From assembly GCA_004555055.1 (NCBI GenBank), contig SFJN01000069.1:1-12010 (forward strand): a stretch of DNA of 12,010 nt. Direction: 5' to 3'. Origin of the DNA: Bacteroidales bacterium. GTDB taxonomy: Bacteria; Bacteroidota; Bacteroidia; Bacteroidales; Bacteroidaceae. The notes under the pieces are model-generated. The model worked only from the letters and a program-made list of their open reading frames with translations. It was not told the origin of the DNA and did no database searches. A program made the translations under genes and the position numbers. Shown in pieces: positions 6,598-12,010 of this stretch (the stretch's first letter is position 1; each line of letters opens with the position of its first letter).

Positions 6598-6714
6598 ATG
6601 ACTTGGATCGTGAGATACGGCGGCTGGACCGTCTATGAAGGCGACGACGAGGAGAAGGCCAACGAGGAATACCGCGCATGCGGGCCTTACGGCACCATCT
6701 ACGAGGTGGAATGA
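6598..6714 (+). CDS. Hypothetical 38-residue acidic protein
   Basis: The ATG directly follows the TAA of the preceding gene, and GGAGGTG lies six bases upstream, which is the strongest support for such a short gene. The protein (MTWIVRYGGWTVYEGDDEEK, then ANEEYRACGPYGTIYEVE) reads as strand-helix-strand and is aromatic and acidic. It resembles the next protein in layout (strand, acidic helix with E-A/K spacing, closing Y-E-V-E), which suggests the two are related. Function unknown; tiny early proteins in viruses often bind host factors. Confidence 0.6.
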   Translation: MTWIVRYGGWTVYEGDDEEKANEEYRACGPYGTIYEVE

Positions 6715-6870
6715 ATGTACGCAATACAGGACAAAGAGACTGGAACCAGGATCGATATCTTCGGCACCCTGGAAGAGGCAGAAAAGGTCCTCGAACAGTA
6801 CGAGGACGATGATATAAAGGAGGGAGTCTATACGGCAGACTTCTACGAGATCGTGGAGGTGAAGGAATGA
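6715..6870 (+). CDS. Hypothetical 51-residue acidic protein
   Basis: The start follows the TGA of the previous gene immediately and has GAGGTG upstream; the stop overlaps the next ATG in an ATGA. The protein begins MYAIQDKETGTRIDIFGTLE, continues with an acidic helix (EAEKVLEQYEDDD) and ends ADFYEIVEVKE. The strand-helix-strand layout and the closing Y-E-(I)-V-E match the 38-residue neighbour, so a duplication is plausible. No known family recognised. Confidence 0.65.
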   Translation: MYAIQDKETGTRIDIFGTLEEAEKVLEQYEDDDIKEGVYTADFYEIVEVKE

Positions 6871-7046
6871 CCGCAATCGAAAAGTGCTCCAGATGCCATG
6901 AGCGTCTCGGAGAAGGCATCAGACGCGCGATAGTCATTGTGTACTACCCGGAGGACCCTGTGAATCCTCCTCTGCGCACGATGCCTAAGATGCTCTGCAA
7001 GAAGTGCATGGATTCGTTCTTTAATTGGAAGGAGGCGAAGGAATGA
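6867..7046 (+). CDS. Small zinc-ribbon-like protein
   Basis: This 59-residue protein carries two CxxC pairs, CSRC (C7, C10) and CKKC (C44, C47), separated by 33 residues of beta character (RRAIVIVYYPEDP). That is the layout of a treble-clef or zinc-ribbon domain, so it probably binds one zinc ion and may bind nucleic acid or a protein partner. The C-terminus is MDSFFNWKEAKE. It has ATGA overlaps at both ends with its neighbours and GGAGGTGAAGG just upstream. Similar small zinc-ribbon proteins are frequent in archaeal virus genomes. The exact partner cannot be told. Confidence 0.7.
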   Translation: MTAIEKCSRCHERLGEGIRRAIVIVYYPEDPVNPPLRTMPKMLCKKCMDSFFNWKEAKE

Positions 7047-7315
7047 CGACCGACAAGCCCACGATCGACCGGAAAGTAGGAGCCCTCGACTCCTGCCTCA
7101 TCATCAACAGGGTCATATCGTTCCTCTGCGACCGCTACGAGGACGTCGTCGGCCTGGCCGACCAATACCGGACCGGTATCGCCGGAGCGATGGATTTCAT
7201 TCTCGAGCGCGGTCTCGAGGAGGCGTTCACCGTCCGCGCGATCATGCAGCAGGCGGAGAAGGAGGAGGAATACGAACGTTCAGAGAAGGATAGCCTTTGG
7301 GAGGGGTCACAATGA
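7043..7315 (+). CDS. Hypothetical helical 90-residue protein
   Basis: The start at 7043 is chosen over an in-frame upstream ATG because it overlaps the previous stop in an ATGA and has GGAGG eight bases upstream. The protein (MTTDKPTIDRKVGALDSCLI...) is predicted almost all-helical, with a hydrophobic middle (INRVISFLCDRYEDVVGLAD) and a charged C-terminal helix (QQAEKEEEYERSEKD). The hydrophobic stretches are too short and too charged at the ends for a clear membrane segment. No family recognised. Its place in a run of coupled small genes suggests an early accessory role. Confidence 0.65.
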   Translation: MTTDKPTIDRKVGALDSCLIINRVISFLCDRYEDVVGLADQYRTGIAGAMDFILERGLEEAFTVRAIMQQAEKEEEYERSEKDSLWEGSQ

Positions 7316-7578
7316 GCGCACCGCTCCAACCGCCTATGCTGCGTTACATCATCCATATCGGCGCCTGCTACGGAAAAATCGACGTAGTCACGGATCACCG
7401 GATAGACACGGCACAGAGGATACCTGATTGGATCGAGGTCCGGGAGTATCATCCGGATGTCGAAAAGAGCTACTGGGATGCTCACCTCACACCGATCTGG
7501 ATCAGGACCAAGAAAATCAATTTTATAGAATTCGTCGGCTATGTGAAGCCGCCGAAGGGCGAAGGGTTTAAACCCTAA
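7312..7578 (+). CDS. Hypothetical 88-residue protein
   Basis: The start overlaps the preceding stop (ATGA) and has GGAGGGG four bases upstream. The protein begins MSAPLQPPMLRYIIHIGACY and has a mixed, strand-rich composition with several Trp and Tyr residues (DWIEVREYHPDVEKSYWDAH) and a basic end (IRTKKINFIEF, then KPPKGEGFKP). The last codons lie within a perfect 12-base palindrome. Nothing points to a catalytic activity; it may be a small binding protein. No family recognised. Confidence 0.65.
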   Translation: MSAPLQPPMLRYIIHIGACYGKIDVVTDHRIDTAQRIPDWIEVREYHPDVEKSYWDAHLTPIWIRTKKINFIEFVGYVKPPKGEGFKP

Positions 7579-7590
7579 AACACATTTGTG
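7564..7590. promoter_or_regulatory. Two adjacent palindromes upstream of the ribbon-helix-helix gene
   Basis: GGGTTTAAACCC (7564-7575) is a perfect 12-base palindrome at the end of the previous gene, and CACATTTGTG (7581-7590) is a second, smaller one (CACA/TGTG arms). They lie 14 bases upstream of the regulator's ATG. Ribbon-helix-helix proteins bind short palindromes, so these are candidate operators for self-regulation. The TTTAAA core could also serve as a weak TATA element. The first palindrome is partly coding, so chance cannot be excluded. Confidence 0.35.
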
Positions 7591-7603
7591 GGATAGGAGA
7601 AGC

Positions 7604-7756
7604 ATGAACAGAACCATCAGGATATATCTGTCCGTGACTCCGGAGGAGGAGTCCAGGATCTCGGAGAATTACGGGAGATACCTCCTCTCCGCCAAGGGCG
7701 GACACAAGAGCAGGAATCAATGGATCGTTTCAAGATTAACGGAAGTGGAAGAATGA
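7604..7756 (+). CDS. Ribbon-helix-helix-like DNA-binding protein
   Basis: This 50-residue protein fits the ribbon-helix-helix (Arc/MetJ) fold: an N-terminal strand (RTIRIYLSVTPEEESRI), a first helix, a turn with GGHKSR, and a second helix (NQWIVSRLTEVEE). The strand residues Arg/Ile/Tyr alternate as expected for the two-stranded ribbon that enters the DNA major groove in a dimer. AGGAG is four bases upstream of the ATG. It is the only gene in the rightward operon with a gap (25 bases) before it, and that gap holds palindromes. Its stop overlaps the next ATG. It is the best candidate here for the early/late switch, but its targets are not shown by the sequence. Confidence 0.6.
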   Translation: MNRTIRIYLSVTPEEESRISENYGRYLLSAKGGHKSRNQWIVSRLTEVEE

Positions 7757-8199
7757 AGCTAAGCGAGATGAGGAACATTATGACAGGACTCCCGGAAGGA
7801 TTCGACGGAGTCAAGAAGGATTGGAAGGATGTGGCGGAGACCTTCTCCATCGAGAAGGCCGCCATCCTCGAGAAGGACAAGAAGGACGAGAACGGGGAGG
7901 TCATCCTCTACAAGAAGGGTCCGAAGCAGGGTCAGCCCGTACCCGACCGCCAGATAGCGATGCAGCTCCGCACCGCATCCGGCGAGGCCGTCCTCGTCAG
8001 GACCAACTCGCCCAGGATCGTGACGCTGTTCACGGGCGACCTCGACAGGGAATGCGACGAGGTCAACCGCTTCGGCGACAGGATCTATCATGTGGAGGCG
8101 CCCGAGGGAGAGCTCAAGTTTATCCCGTTCGAGATGGACAAGAAGAAGGACGGCAAGCCGATCAAGTGGGATGTGGCGGACCTCGAGGAGGCCGACTGA
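7753..8199 (+). CDS. Candidate single-stranded-DNA-binding or replication accessory protein
   Basis: This 148-residue protein has a helical N-terminus (about 1-40), a Lys-rich linker (KDKKDENGEVILYKKGPKQG), and a beta-rich core (DRQIAMQLRTASGEAVLVRT, then SPRIVTLFTG) ending in an acidic tail (DVADLEEAD). An acidic C-terminal tail and a beta-rich core are typical of phage single-stranded-DNA-binding proteins, and in phi29 the SSB gene lies upstream of the terminal protein and polymerase genes. The start at 7753 (ATGA overlap with the regulator stop) is preferred to the upstream in-frame ATG. The identification rests on position and composition only; a transcription regulator such as a p4 analogue is the alternative. 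Confidence 0.45.
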   Translation: MKLSEMRNIMTGLPEGFDGVKKDWKDVAETFSIEKAAILEKDKKDENGEVILYKKGPKQGQPVPDRQIAMQLRTASGEAVLVRTNSPRIVTLFTGDLDRECDEVNRFGDRIYHVEAPEGELKFIPFEMDKKKDGKPIKWDVADLEEAD

Positions 8200-8205
8200 C
8201 GCGGG

Positions 8206-8380
8206 CACCGGCGGAAAGGCAGCGGGTTACCTCCTTCCCGCAGGCCGAACGGCCGAGGGAAGAGAGTAAGCCTCCGGCTTGCTCGTTTCCTTCTGCCTTC
8301 CGTAAGCGGTGGCTCTGTCTCTGGCCGACCGCCGTCGCAGGCGTTCACCTTAGCGCGGTACGTTCCTTCTGCCTGCGACG
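8206..8380 (+). ncRNA. Candidate structured RNA between early genes (possible packaging-RNA analogue)
   Basis: The 204-base stretch 8200-8403 has no plausible gene and folds as plus-strand RNA into two domains. Domain 1 is a four-way junction: P1 8211-8221 with 8294-8303 (10 pairs, one bulged A at 8217), P2 8222-8226 with 8237-8241, P3 8243-8246 with 8251-8254 (GAAC loop), and P4 8257-8272 with 8276-8290 (UCC loop). Domain 2 has P5 8306-8314 with 8323-8332 and, directly abutting, P6 8333-8342 with 8371-8380 (10 perfect pairs, 28-base loop). An alternative helix pairs 8206-8210 with 8307-8311 and excludes P5. The size resembles phi29 pRNA (174 nt), whose partners, connector and packaging ATPase, are both encoded here; that role is inferred. 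A leader element controlling the next gene is the main alternative. Confidence 0.65.
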
Positions 8381-8403
8381 CTCTCCTCCAATGGTGGTAA
8401 TTC

Positions 8404-9015
8404 ATGGCCAAACTGACTAAATTCACGATCTCGCCTTCCGGAGACCTGGTATACAAATCGAACGGAAAACTGGCGCCCGAAGGTTACACCTTCCGGAAAA
8501 ATACGGTCTACGGGAAGAACGGCCGCCGTGTCGGCAGTCTCTCTAGGAACCTCACCAAGACCGAGGCCGCCAAGATCGCGAAGGCGGAGGCCAATAGGAA
8601 CAAGAGGAAAGCAGCCGCTAAGAGGAAGGCGGACGGGATGGCGAAGCCCCCGCAGAAGAGACCGAGGTCTCCGTCCGGAGCGAAGCCTCGGGAAGGTGCG
8701 AAGACCGCCGCAAGCATCGACGAGGCGGAGGAATTCGACGGAACGGAATTCCCGGAGGTCGAGAAACTCGTCATCGCAGAATTCGCCCGCAGGGTGAAGG
8801 CCGCCGCGTTATCGGTGGCTCCGGAGGCGTTGAAGCAGAAGATCCTGGCCCTCTCGGACGAGGCCATCTACGAAGGATACAAACAGGACGCCTATATCTT
8901 CGAGGTGTTCTTTAACTATCACGGGGAGAACGACGAACCGCACAAGTCCGACGTATCCGTATGGCTTTATCAGTTTGTCAAAAGAATCGAGACATACATG
9001 GGAGTGAGCTCATGA
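8404..9015 (+). CDS. Candidate terminal protein (replication primer)
   Basis: This 203-residue protein precedes the polymerase with a four-base ATGA overlap, the position of the terminal protein gene in phi29 (gene 3 before gene 2). Terminal proteins provide the hydroxyl of a Ser, Thr or Tyr on which the polymerase starts and stay bound to the genome 5' ends. Here residues 50-101 are very rich in Lys, Arg and Ala (NRNKRKAAAKRKADG), fitting DNA contact. The C-terminal half is helical with several Tyr and Ser residues (SDEAIYEGYKQDAYIFEVFF, then WLYQFVKRIETYMG) that could hold the priming residue. It is shorter than phi29 TP (266). The SD GGTGG is six bases from the ATG. No sequence similarity is visible, so identification rests on synteny and charge. 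Confidence 0.5.
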   Translation: MAKLTKFTISPSGDLVYKSNGKLAPEGYTFRKNTVYGKNGRRVGSLSRNLTKTEAAKIAKAEANRNKRKAAAKRKADGMAKPPQKRPRSPSGAKPREGAKTAASIDEAEEFDGTEFPEVEKLVIAEFARRVKAAALSVAPEALKQKILALSDEAIYEGYKQDAYIFEVFFNYHGENDEPHKSDVSVWLYQFVKRIETYMGVSS

Positions 9016-10817
9016 TCTGGGGATTCGACACCGAGACCGACAACGACGGCAGTACCGCCTGGATAGTGCAATGGGTGATCACCGGCAAGGCCGGAACCTA
9101 CAAAGGTACGGATACCCGCGCATTGCTGCACAGGCTCCGCACCCTGGGAAGGTCGCGCGAGCACCAATATATCTACATCCACAATCTGAAATACGACCTG
9201 GAATTTTTAAGGATCGTGTTGTGGAATCTCCAAGAGGAGTACGGCGCGAAGCTCACTCCAATCTTCCGCAACGGTCAGCCTATCCAGGTCTCCGTGGAGG
9301 TCAATAACCGTATACTTATATTCCGCGACTCCGCGAAAAAGTGGCAGGGGAACCTGCGCAGCCTCGGGGACGCCCTCGACTACCCGAAGCTCGAGAACAT
9401 CGACCCGGACTTCAAGCCCGGATGGTCTGCCGCGTTAGATCTGGATTCGGAAGAGGACTGGAAGTACGTTATCCGTGATGCGAGGATCTGCGCCAAGGCG
9501 GGCGAATTCTGGCATGGAGGAGGGTTCAAACATGCGACCACTTCCGGAGATGCCTGGGCCGATATGAGGAATATGATAGGCATTCCGCTGTGGAAGGAGC
9601 TGTTCCCTCCCTTGACGAGAGAGCTCGATGATATTCTCCGTGATGGGTATTTCGGCGGCATCAACATCTCGAGGAACAAGGGCTATCATAGAGCTCCCAT
9701 TACGCACGAGGACAAGGTCTCCATGTTCCCGGGTGTGATGCTTCAGAAGCCTCTCCCGGTCGGCGACCCGATCTATATGGGAGCCGTCAAGCCTCAATCC
9801 GGATTGTGGGTCGGGAAGATGCGCGTGAAACTTCACATAAAACAGGGGCATATCCCGTGGTTCACCTTCAAAAACGGCATCGACTACTGCGGGGAAGATG
9901 TCGAATACGGCCAGCACATCGAGGACTGTAAGCAATGGCACGATCTTACGCTGACGTGCGTGGATTGGGAGAATCTCTCTATCGACTACGACATAGAAGT
10001 AGACACATGCGCCGGAGAATTCTGGGCATTCAAGCAGCGTACCGGTGTATTGGCCGAATATATCGAGAAGTGGGGAGCCGAGAAGAAGAAGGCCAAGAAG
10101 GGAAGCGCCGAGAGGGAACATGCTAAGAGGATGCTCAACGCGGCCTATGGCCGCTTCGCACTGATCCCGGACGAATCGCATACGGAACTCGTCATGGACG
10201 AGGAGACGGGCGAGCCCATATGGAGGACCCATGAGGAGAAGGGAGAACCTTCTGCGTATCTGCCTTATGCGATGTTCGTCACCGCATGGGCCAGAAGGGA
10301 GCTTATGGACCGGGTGAGGAAGGTCGTAGATGCCTACGGCGTGGATTCGGTCCTGCATTGCGACACCGACTCCGTGATCTATCTCGGCGAGCCTCTCGGC
10401 GGATACGGGAAGGATCTAGGGATGTGGGACCTCGAGAGCCGGCCGAACGAGATCTATGAAGGCGGATTCAAAAGATACATCGAGGTGTTCCGGAATGCCG
10501 AGAAGCCTCTCGACAGGTTCAAAGTCACATGCGCAGGTGTGCCGCAGCCTAAGCGGGCGGACGACCTGCCTTATGGAATGTGGGTCGAGTTGCTCGATAA
10601 GCCTACGAGGATATTCGGGGAGGAGCTCGGCGATGCGCATTATACTATCAAGAGTAAATGGCTGCGGGAGATGTACAAAGACGCAGGCAAAGACCCGGAT
10701 GATGTTAACACTCTCAAGTTACTCCCAAGGAGAGTGCCCGGAGGCGTCATCCTCGAGGGACACACGCATAAGATAGATGACGATGGATTGAAAATACGTT
10801 TATCCAGGAGCGTCTGA
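9012..10817 (+). CDS. Protein-primed family B DNA polymerase
   Basis: This 601-residue enzyme replicates the linear viral genome from a terminal protein. Exonuclease motifs are complete: ExoI FDTET (D6, E8), ExoII NLKYDLEF (N58, D62), ExoIII YVIRD (Y152, D156). The YxGG linker motif is YFGG (213-216). Polymerase motifs are A DKVSMFP (234-240), B KRMLNAAYG (372-380), C DTDS (451-454) and KxY KRY (487-489). The A-to-B and B-to-C spacing leaves room for the TPR1 and TPR2 insertions that define the protein-primed group; the K/E-rich EKKKAKKGSAEREH precedes motif B. The start at MIWGFDTET is chosen for its ATGA overlap with the upstream gene and GGAGTGA four bases before it. Length is near phi29 polymerase (575). 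Confidence 0.95.
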   Translation: MIWGFDTETDNDGSTAWIVQWVITGKAGTYKGTDTRALLHRLRTLGRSREHQYIYIHNLKYDLEFLRIVLWNLQEEYGAKLTPIFRNGQPIQVSVEVNNRILIFRDSAKKWQGNLRSLGDALDYPKLENIDPDFKPGWSAALDLDSEEDWKYVIRDARICAKAGEFWHGGGFKHATTSGDAWADMRNMIGIPLWKELFPPLTRELDDILRDGYFGGINISRNKGYHRAPITHEDKVSMFPGVMLQKPLPVGDPIYMGAVKPQSGLWVGKMRVKLHIKQGHIPWFTFKNGIDYCGEDVEYGQHIEDCKQWHDLTLTCVDWENLSIDYDIEVDTCAGEFWAFKQRTGVLAEYIEKWGAEKKKAKKGSAEREHAKRMLNAAYGRFALIPDESHTELVMDEETGEPIWRTHEEKGEPSAYLPYAMFVTAWARRELMDRVRKVVDAYGVDSVLHCDTDSVIYLGEPLGGYGKDLGMWDLESRPNEIYEGGFKRYIEVFRNAEKPLDRFKVTCAGVPQPKRADDLPYGMWVELLDKPTRIFGEELGDAHYTIKSKWLREMYKDAGKDPDDVNTLKLLPRRVPGGVILEGHTHKIDDDGLKIRLSRSV

Positions 10818-10819
10818 CA

Positions 10820-11890
10820 ATGTCGGACGTCATGTCTTACCCGGTGTGTTACCTCGACAGGGTCATCGAGGAGGACATAGGAGATAACGACGGATGGGCG
10901 AGCTTCCTTAAGCTGCTTAAGAAGGCTCGCGGATGCCCTATCTGGTTCATGATCGGAGCCCGCCGTATCGGTAAAACGGATGTCGCGCTGCACATCGCTT
11001 TAGTGCTGTGGCAGAAATACCGGCGTAAGACCATGTGGGTCCGTGACGTTCTGAGGACTATGGAAGCCGCCAATTTCCAGGCGGATTTTCTGAACGATGC
11101 CTATGAATTCGGCTGGATCCATGACGAGGATGATAAGCATGTTTGGAGCTGCAAGGCCGACGGCGTTCACGACCCGAGCGGCGAGCTCGTGATTAAATTT
11201 CAAAGCCTGAGTACATACTCCTCGAGAAGAGGGCCGGCACATCCGGATGTAGATCTGATCCTGTTCGATGAGTTTATCCCCGAGGACCGCCGCTATATGA
11301 AGGGAGCGCTTAAAGGATTGATGAGCCTTACTAAGACGGTATTCTCCGGACGCGAAGGGTGTAGGTGTATCTGCACGTCGAACTTTGTCGCCCTGAGTAA
11401 TCCCTACTTCGCGGGGTTCGAGATCTACCCGGACCCGAAACAGGATGTTACCGTTTGGGAAGATAAAGGCGTGGCCATCGAGCGGTGTCGCGGTTATCGC
11501 TGTGCGATCGCGAAAGAAAGCGCATGGAATAAGGCATATGCGGCTGCGCATTATGGGGATTACGCAGATGAGGACGAGGATGAAATGCATAAGCTCATCC
11601 GGAGGATTCCGAAGGGTGCCGTTCCGGATAGGTGGGCTTTGAATATTTATGGTAAATGGTTCAGGATCTATACGACTACAGGCGGCATGAGGATAGCTAA
11701 GCAGGAACGCAACATTATTAAATCTGCGACAACGATGTATGTCACGGACCCAAAGGATCTGAGCGACGAGGTCGCACTGATCCCGGCTGTAACGAGGCTA
11801 GGCATCGAGAACGATATAGCTCTCGGCCGGATGCGTTACGAGGATGCAAACACGCTGTTCGCATTCGTCAATCTGACTTACAATATTTGA
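10820..11890 (+). CDS. DNA packaging ATPase (phi29 gp16-like)
   Basis: This 356-residue protein is close to phi29 gp16 (332), the ring ATPase that drives DNA into the prohead. Walker A is GARRIGKT (46-53), and Walker B is the hydrophobic VDLILFDEF with D150 and catalytic E151, followed by IPEDRRYM. RTMEAANFQADF (79-90) and the FQSLSTYSSRRGP segment (127-139) lie where the family has its nucleotide-sensing and arginine-finger regions. The C-terminal third (KLIRRIPKG, then WALNIYGKWFRIY) would be the vestigial RNase H-like domain that meets the connector or pRNA. AGGAG lies nine bases before the ATG, overlapping the end of the polymerase gene, so the motor gene is in the replication operon, unlike in phi29. 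Confidence 0.9.
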   Translation: MSDVMSYPVCYLDRVIEEDIGDNDGWASFLKLLKKARGCPIWFMIGARRIGKTDVALHIALVLWQKYRRKTMWVRDVLRTMEAANFQADFLNDAYEFGWIHDEDDKHVWSCKADGVHDPSGELVIKFQSLSTYSSRRGPAHPDVDLILFDEFIPEDRRYMKGALKGLMSLTKTVFSGREGCRCICTSNFVALSNPYFAGFEIYPDPKQDVTVWEDKGVAIERCRGYRCAIAKESAWNKAYAAAHYGDYADEDEDEMHKLIRRIPKGAVPDRWALNIYGKWFRIYTTTGGMRIAKQERNIIKSATTMYVTDPKDLSDEVALIPAVTRLGIENDIALGRMRYEDANTLFAFVNLTYNI

Positions 11891-11892
11891 TA

Positions 11893-12006
11893 ACAATCGT
11901 TAAGTAACTACCCCTCCCGAGATGATCGTGCGATGGTCGGCGATTGTCGAATACCATCGAGTAACACAATTATTACGAATGGGAGGGGTTCGTGTTACTA
12001 GGTGGT
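11893..12006. repeat. Nested inverted repeats after the packaging ATPase
   Basis: This gene-free stretch holds several inverted repeats. ACCCCTCCC (11910-11918) matches GGGAGGGGT (11981-11989) perfectly; the flanking AGTAAC (11903-11908) pairs with GTTACT (11994-11999). Inside, CGATGGT (11931-11937) pairs with ACCATCG (11953-11959), and ACAATCG (11893-11899) with CGATTGT (11941-11947). ACCATCGAGTAACAC (11953-11967) and GTGTTACTAGGTGGT (11992-12006) are inverted copies matching at 13 of 15 bases. Some pairings exclude others. It could be a regulatory hub, a transcript 3' end or part of a replication or terminal region. No coding sequence is seen. Confidence 0.6.
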
Positions 12007-12010
12007 TAAA

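Noticed and set aside
8206..8303. tRNA-like cloverleaf in the structured RNA
   Set aside because: The four-way junction has no T-loop consensus, no 7-base anticodon loop and a three-base loop on the longest arm.
7821..8420. Long plus-strand open frame crossing the structured RNA
   Set aside because: It is out of frame with the better-supported gene at 7753-8199, has an Arg/Pro-rich composition typical of a GC-rich shadow frame, and has no SD.
8088..8456. Minus-strand open frame over the RNA region, with AAGGAGGTAAC on that strand
   Set aside because: The SD-like site has no suitable start codon after it in this frame, the protein looks like a shadow, and it opposes the operon.
9435..10358. 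Long minus-strand frame of 307 codons inside the polymerase gene
   Set aside because: It is antisense to a gene with all catalytic motifs intact; composition follows from the codon bias of the real frame.
1..12010. Inverted terminal repeat expected of a protein-primed linear genome
   Set aside because: The first bases and the reverse complement of the last bases do not match, so the window does not show both genome ends.

Overview
The window looks like most of the genome of a small phi29-like (Picovirinae/Salasmaviridae-type) head-tailed virus with a linear, protein-primed genome. The two diagnostic genes are a complete protein-primed family B DNA polymerase (9012-10817) and a gp16-type packaging ATPase (10820-11890). 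They are accompanied by recognisable or plausible counterparts of the phi29 scaffold, major capsid protein, connector, lower collar, tail knob and appendage.

The host is inferred to be an archaeon. The only large divergent intergenic region (6040-6255) holds two back-to-back boxes of the form TTTATATN at the distance from predicted transcript starts expected for archaeal TATA boxes, and I see no convincing bacterial -35/-10 pair. Arginine is often AGG, isoleucine ATA is not rare, and Shine-Dalgarno (SD) sites such as GGAGG or GGTGA precede most genes. A moderately GC-rich methanogen (Methanomassiliicoccales-like) would fit, but that is a guess.

Left arm, minus strand, read from about 6122 down to 1: scaffold (5758-6039), major capsid protein (4635-5753), a 59-residue EF-hand protein (4444-4623), connector/portal (3573-4442), a small C-terminally anchored membrane protein (3338-3589), lower collar-like protein (2824-3336), tail knob with a gp9-type hydrophobic loop (1086-2822), tail fibre/appendage (171-1055), and a 57-residue protein that starts with TTG (1-174). 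The genes are packed with overlaps or gaps of a few bases, as one late structural operon.

Right arm, plus strand, from about 6200: six small proteins of 38-113 residues with no recognised function (one a zinc ribbon), a ribbon-helix-helix regulator preceded by palindromes, and a candidate single-stranded-DNA-binding protein. Then comes a 204-base gene-free stretch that folds into a multi-branched RNA (8206-8380), followed by a candidate terminal protein, DNA polymerase and packaging ATPase. A 120-base tail (11891-12010) without a gene is filled with nested inverted repeats.

The most interesting element is the structured RNA at 8206-8380. Phi29-type packaging motors are known to need a virus-encoded packaging RNA (pRNA), and this window encodes both of its protein partners (connector and gp16-like ATPase). 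The proposal that it is a pRNA analogue is inference. The fold itself is read directly from complementary segments, including a perfect 10-bp stem, a four-way junction and two mutually exclusive helices. No lysin, tRNA, integrase, CRISPR array or insertion sequence was seen, and the window ends do not share an inverted terminal repeat, so genome ends may lie outside.
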